64,000 bases of DNA from Micromonospora sp. WMMA1947. Lineage in GTDB: Bacteria > Actinomycetota > Actinomycetes > Mycobacteriales > Micromonosporaceae. The position numbers and the translations under genes are program-made. The notes beneath the pieces were generated by a model. It did not search any database. It was not told where the DNA came from and saw only the letters and a list, made by a program, of their open reading frames with translations. The stretch spans positions 248,001-312,000 of the forward strand of contig NZ_CP114909.1 of the NCBI RefSeq assembly GCF_027497355.1, written 5' to 3'. Positions within the stretch are counted from its first letter, which is position 1. Each line of letters begins with the position of its first letter. This document shows positions 61,284-64,000 of this stretch, in pieces.

Positions 61284-61789
61284 CCCGGCCTCCCACCTCG
61301 TGACCCCTGACAACCTAGTGCGGCGGGCAAAACCGGCCGCCGGAGGAGCCGATCTCCGGCGCGGCCGCCTCGCGGACAACGATTGCCACTTTGCGTAGCC
61401 CCGAGGCCGCTTCAGGTTTGCGTCACACACCGTGACCGGCGCTCACCGAGCCACCTCGAACGCCCAGCGATCCAAATCGCCTCGACCAGGAGAAACGGTC
61501 GACCGGCGCGCACCGCCGGGTACACCCCTCACGCCCCTTTGCTCTGCAGCCTCATGCGCAGCGGTAGCCGTGGGTCACCGCTGCGTCGACGGCTGCAGAG
61601 CAAAGGGGGCGCGGGGGCAACCCTGCCGGGGTGGGTTGCGACTACGTTCGGTCACGGCACGGCACGCCGGTGGGTTGCGGTCGGCGGCGCGGGCGGCCGT
61701 TGCAGAAAACCTTCGGGTACGCGATGCTCGGCGGCGATGATCGACATGCGCACCAGCAACGGGCCGCGTCCACGCCGGGCGGGTTCCCG
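61284..61789. other. 506-bp spacer holding a palindrome
   Basis: No gene is supported between the response-regulator start and the C39-like peptidase start. A 78-bp palindrome is at 61533-61610. A promoter for the two-component operon should lie at its left end but I see no clear hexamers. Confidence 0.7.
61533..61610. repeat. Palindromic element with CCCTTTGCTCTGCAGCC arms
   Basis: GCCCCTTTGCTCTGCAGCC (61533-61551) pairs with GGCTGCAGAGCAAAGGGGGC (61591-61610); apart from one extra G the arms are perfect for 18 bp. Unlike the GATCTTG family in sequence, but similar in size and layout. Confidence 0.9.
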
Positions 61790-62995
61790 ATGAGCGGCAT
61801 GAGTGGCGCGAGCGGCCGCGACATCGCGTACCGCCGGTTCCACTTCCCGGCGGACCGGGACCGAGGTCGTGCGGACGGGCTGCGCGCCGGGCCGGACGGC
61901 CTGACGCTCGACGGCGATGCCGGCCGGGTCACGCACACCGACCCGCACTCCGGGACCACGGCCGAGTACGCCGCCGGCGCCTGGACCTCCCCCGTGACGC
62001 CCGCCGGCTTCGCCGTGACCGAGCTGGTGCCCTCCTGGACCGCCGACGCCCCACCCGGGTGCTGGCTGCGGATCGAGCTGCGCGGCTGGGGCGACGGTAC
62101 GGCCACCACCGGCTGGTACGAGCTGGGCCACTGGGCCGCCGACGACAGCACGGTGCACCGCGCCTCCGTACCCGGGCAGGAGGACGACCGGGCGCGGGTC
62201 GCCGGCGACACGCTGCGGGTGACCGGGACGACGGTGACCGGCTGGCAGGTCCGGGTGACCCTGTTGCGCCGGCTCGACGCGCCCGCCGGTCCGGTGCTGC
62301 GCACCGTGGGTGTGGTCGCCTCCACCGACCCGCCCGCCACCGGCGCGGACGCCGACGACACGCTTCGGCCGGGCGCCGCGTGGGGACGGGTGCTGGACGT
62401 GCCGCGCTACGCGCAGCGACTGCACGCCGCCGCCGGGGAGACCCGCTGGGGTGGCGGTGGCGACTCCTGGTGCAGCCCCACCTGCGTGGCGATGGTGCTC
62501 GACTTCTGGGGTGCCGGTCCCGCTCCCGACCGGTACGCCTGGGTGGCGCCGCCCGGCCCTCGCCCGCAGGTGGTCCACGCGGCCCGGCACTGCTACGACC
62601 ACGCCTACGGCGGGCCCGGCAACTGGCCGTTCAACACCGCCTACGCGGCGACGCACGGGGTGGACGCCCTCGTCACCCGGCTGCGCTCGCTGGCCGAGGC
62701 GGAACGGTTCGTGGCCGCCGGCATCCCGCTGATCGTCTCGGCCGCGTTCACCGCCGGCCAGGTGCCCGGCCTGGACTACGACACCCGGGGACATCTCATG
62801 GTGCTGGCCGGCTTCACCGCCGGCGGCGACCCGGTGCTGAACGACCCGTACGCCCCGGACGACGAGCGGGTGCGCCGCACCGTGCCGCGCGCGCCGTTCG
62901 AGAACGCCTGGCAGGCGGGCAGCGGCGGGATCGCGTACGTGCTGCGGCCGGAGTCGACGCCGCTGCCGCCACCTCCCGCGCAGGCCAACTGGTGA
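61790..62995 (+). CDS. C39-like peptidase family protein
   Basis: A 401-aa protein with a C-terminal papain-like C39 peptidase domain. The catalytic Cys is in GDSWCSPTCVAMVLDFW (about residue 228) and the His in TRGHLMVLAGFT, followed by the DPVLNDPYAP segment typical of the family. The N-terminal 200 residues are a beta-rich domain (GWYELGHWAADDS, VTLLRRLDAP). No signal peptide is evident, although a longer N-terminus is possible. No cognate bacteriocin or ABC exporter is adjacent, so it is probably a stand-alone peptidase. ATG at 61790; its ribosome-binding site is weak. Its stop codon touches that of the convergent gene. Confidence 0.83.
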   Translation: MSGMSGASGRDIAYRRFHFPADRDRGRADGLRAGPDGLTLDGDAGRVTHTDPHSGTTAEYAAGAWTSPVTPAGFAVTELVPSWTADAPPGCWLRIELRGWGDGTATTGWYELGHWAADDSTVHRASVPGQEDDRARVAGDTLRVTGTTVTGWQVRVTLLRRLDAPAGPVLRTVGVVASTDPPATGADADDTLRPGAAWGRVLDVPRYAQRLHAAAGETRWGGGGDSWCSPTCVAMVLDFWGAGPAPDRYAWVAPPGPRPQVVHAARHCYDHAYGGPGNWPFNTAYAATHGVDALVTRLRSLAEAERFVAAGIPLIVSAAFTAGQVPGLDYDTRGHLMVLAGFTAGGDPVLNDPYAPDDERVRRTVPRAPFENAWQAGSGGIAYVLRPESTPLPPPPAQANW

Positions 62996-64000
62996 TCATC
63001 TGCCGACCGGCCAGATCGCCATGCCGCCGGTCGGACGCAGGCACACCAGTTCCGTACCCGTGTCGGCGCACTCGGACCACGCGCCGGGCAGGATCCCCCG
63101 GATCCACACCTGCCCGGCCGCCACGTCCAGCGCGCCGACGAGCGTGCGATCCTCGGTGAGCGTGCGCAGGCCGAGCAGCGGCCCGGACGGGAGGTCGCTG
63201 CCGGAGACGCGCCAGCGGCCCAGCCGGGCCAGCACGCGGCCGGTCGGCGGGTCCAGCGCCGACAGTTCCAGCTCCTCCCCTACGCCGCGTTCGGCGGCGA
63301 TGAGCCGGTCGCCGACCGGTCCCATCCCCAGCCAGCGCTCGTCGGTCCAGGCCGGGCGGCCGGTGGCCGGGTCGAGGGCCTGGGCGCCGCCCACCTGGTC
63401 GCGCAGGCACACCATCCCGGCGCAGTCGGCGAACCAGAGCCCGGCGCGGGAGCCGACCGGCAGGCTCCACCGCTCGTCGAGCCGGTCCAGGCCGTACCCG
63501 GTGACCGTGCCCCGGGCGTCCTCGACCAGCAGGAGGTCGGCCACGACCTGCGCGTACCGGTAGGCGGCGCGATCGGCTGCGGGCGCCACCCGGCCGGTGT
63601 GCGCGACCGTGCCGGAGTCCGCGTCGTACACGGTCACCCGGCCCTGCGGGGTGACCAGCACGAGCTGCGTGACCCCGTGGTCGTCGCGGCGGTACCCCAC
63701 CTCCTGACCCGGCACGCGCAACGTCCACCGCACCGCGCCGGAGGCCGGGTCCACGGCCCGCACGGTGCCCGCACCGGGCGGGCGGGGGTTCTCCAGCAGC
63801 AGCCCGCCCGATGCGGTCCGGACCGGGTAGCCGGGATGCCGCCAGCGCAGCGTGCCGGTGACCGGGTCGAGCATGGCCGACACGGAGTCGCCGTCCCCGG
63901 CCGGGCTGCTCGTCACCAGCAGTCCCCCGGCCACTGCGGTGAGGCCGAGCACGTGGTCGCCGTCGGTCAGGGCGAACCGCCACGCCGGTTCCCCACCGGG
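62996..64000 (-). CDS. PQQ-like beta-propeller protein, 5' end cut by the window edge
   Basis: The frame is open from the edge to the TGA at 62998-62996, giving 334 codons. Repeated blades of the BamB/PQQ type are clear: AVDPASGAVRWTLRVPG, VTVYDADSGTVAHTGRVA, ALDPATGRPAWTDERWLG, ALDPPTGRVLARLGRW and ALDVAAGQVWIRGILPG. GTG 63952 is inside the domain and not the true start, since GGEPAWRFALTDGDH upstream continues the pattern. Localisation cannot be judged without the N-terminus. No enzymatic residues seen. Confidence 0.85.
   Translation of the reverse strand, partial: PGGEPAWRFALTDGDHVLGLTAVAGGLLVTSSPAGDGDSVSAMLDPVTGTLRWRHPGYPVRTASGGLLLENPRPPGAGTVRAVDPASGAVRWTLRVPGQEVGYRRDDHGVTQLVLVTPQGRVTVYDADSGTVAHTGRVAPAADRAAYRYAQVVADLLLVEDARGTVTGYGLDRLDERWSLPVGSRAGLWFADCAGMVCLRDQVGGAQALDPATGRPAWTDERWLGMGPVGDRLIAAERGVGEELELSALDPPTGRVLARLGRWRVSGSDLPSGPLLGLRTLTEDRTLVGALDVAAGQVWIRGILPGAWSECADTGTELVCLRPTGGMAIWPVGR

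Overview
The window is chromosomal DNA of a high-GC actinomycete, most likely Micromonospora or a close relative (Micromonosporaceae). The evidence is GC-rich third codon positions throughout, many GTG starts, ATGA/GTGA start-stop overlaps, a DUF3000 gene near ribonuclease D, a hemE-hemY-hemQ order, and several families of intergenic palindromes. The genus is an inference. I see no phage, plasmid, insertion sequence, CRISPR array, tRNA or rRNA gene. The content is core and niche-adaptation metabolism, DNA repair, and secreted or membrane proteins.

Layout. 1-490: truncated ACT-domain protein (-). 641-2926: APH-fold kinase plus acyl-CoA dehydrogenase, resembling the LvaA/LvaC and ACAD10/11 pairing for hydroxyacyl-CoA catabolism. 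2949-8834 (-): sugar ABC importer (binding protein, two permeases), GH1 beta-glucosidase and LacI regulator, with two near-perfect CebR-type operators at 8934-8947 and 8987-9000 around the promoter; this looks like a cellobiose or cello-oligosaccharide locus. 9129-10700: pRiA4b ORF-3-like protein and a RibD-C-type reductase, followed by about 690 bp of non-coding repeats. 11392-18640: a compact DNA-repair operon encoding a HerA-like ATPase, SbcD/Mre11, SbcC/Rad50 and a NurA-like nuclease, ending in a spermidine-synthase-like methyltransferase. This is the most interesting system in the window. 18848-21049: ECF sigma factor, zinc anti-sigma factor and a lipoprotein. The sigma gene and the lipoprotein gene each have a CAACC-N16-CGT promoter-like sequence, which suggests a small regulon.

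21200-30088: AlkA-type glycosylase, DUF1990 protein, GNATs, SRPBCC protein, ATP-dependent DNA ligase LigC, secreted TAP-type hydrolase, secreted beta-propeller protein and a PucR-type regulator. 30140-37767 (-): a four-gene FtsX/MacB-type ABC system with two very large permeases and two ATPases, one carrying an AbrB-like C-terminal tail. 38051-43605: AbiEi/DUF559-like protein, LigD-type polymerase (a partner for LigC in end joining), MsrB, CBM48 protein, a four-CxxC protein, a lipoprotein, an ElaA-type GNAT and a secreted AA10-CBM2 polysaccharide monooxygenase. 43702-46910 (-): hemE-hemY-hemQ of the coproporphyrin-dependent heme route. 47084-51688: DUF3000, two proline-rich membrane proteins (one a trypsin-like protease) and RNase D. 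51793-55049: fadA-fadB beta-oxidation operon behind a small inverted repeat. 55238-64000: proline/glutamine-rich membrane protein, VOC protein, secreted malectin-like propeller protein, two-component system, C39-like peptidase and a truncated PQQ-type propeller protein.

Two families of dispersed palindromes stand out. One has GATCTTG-type arms (about 10787, 10953, 23710 and 37900). The other has AAGGGGCCCTT cores (about 43648, 46970 and 56620). Most long antisense open frames in this GC-rich DNA are shadows of real genes and were left out.
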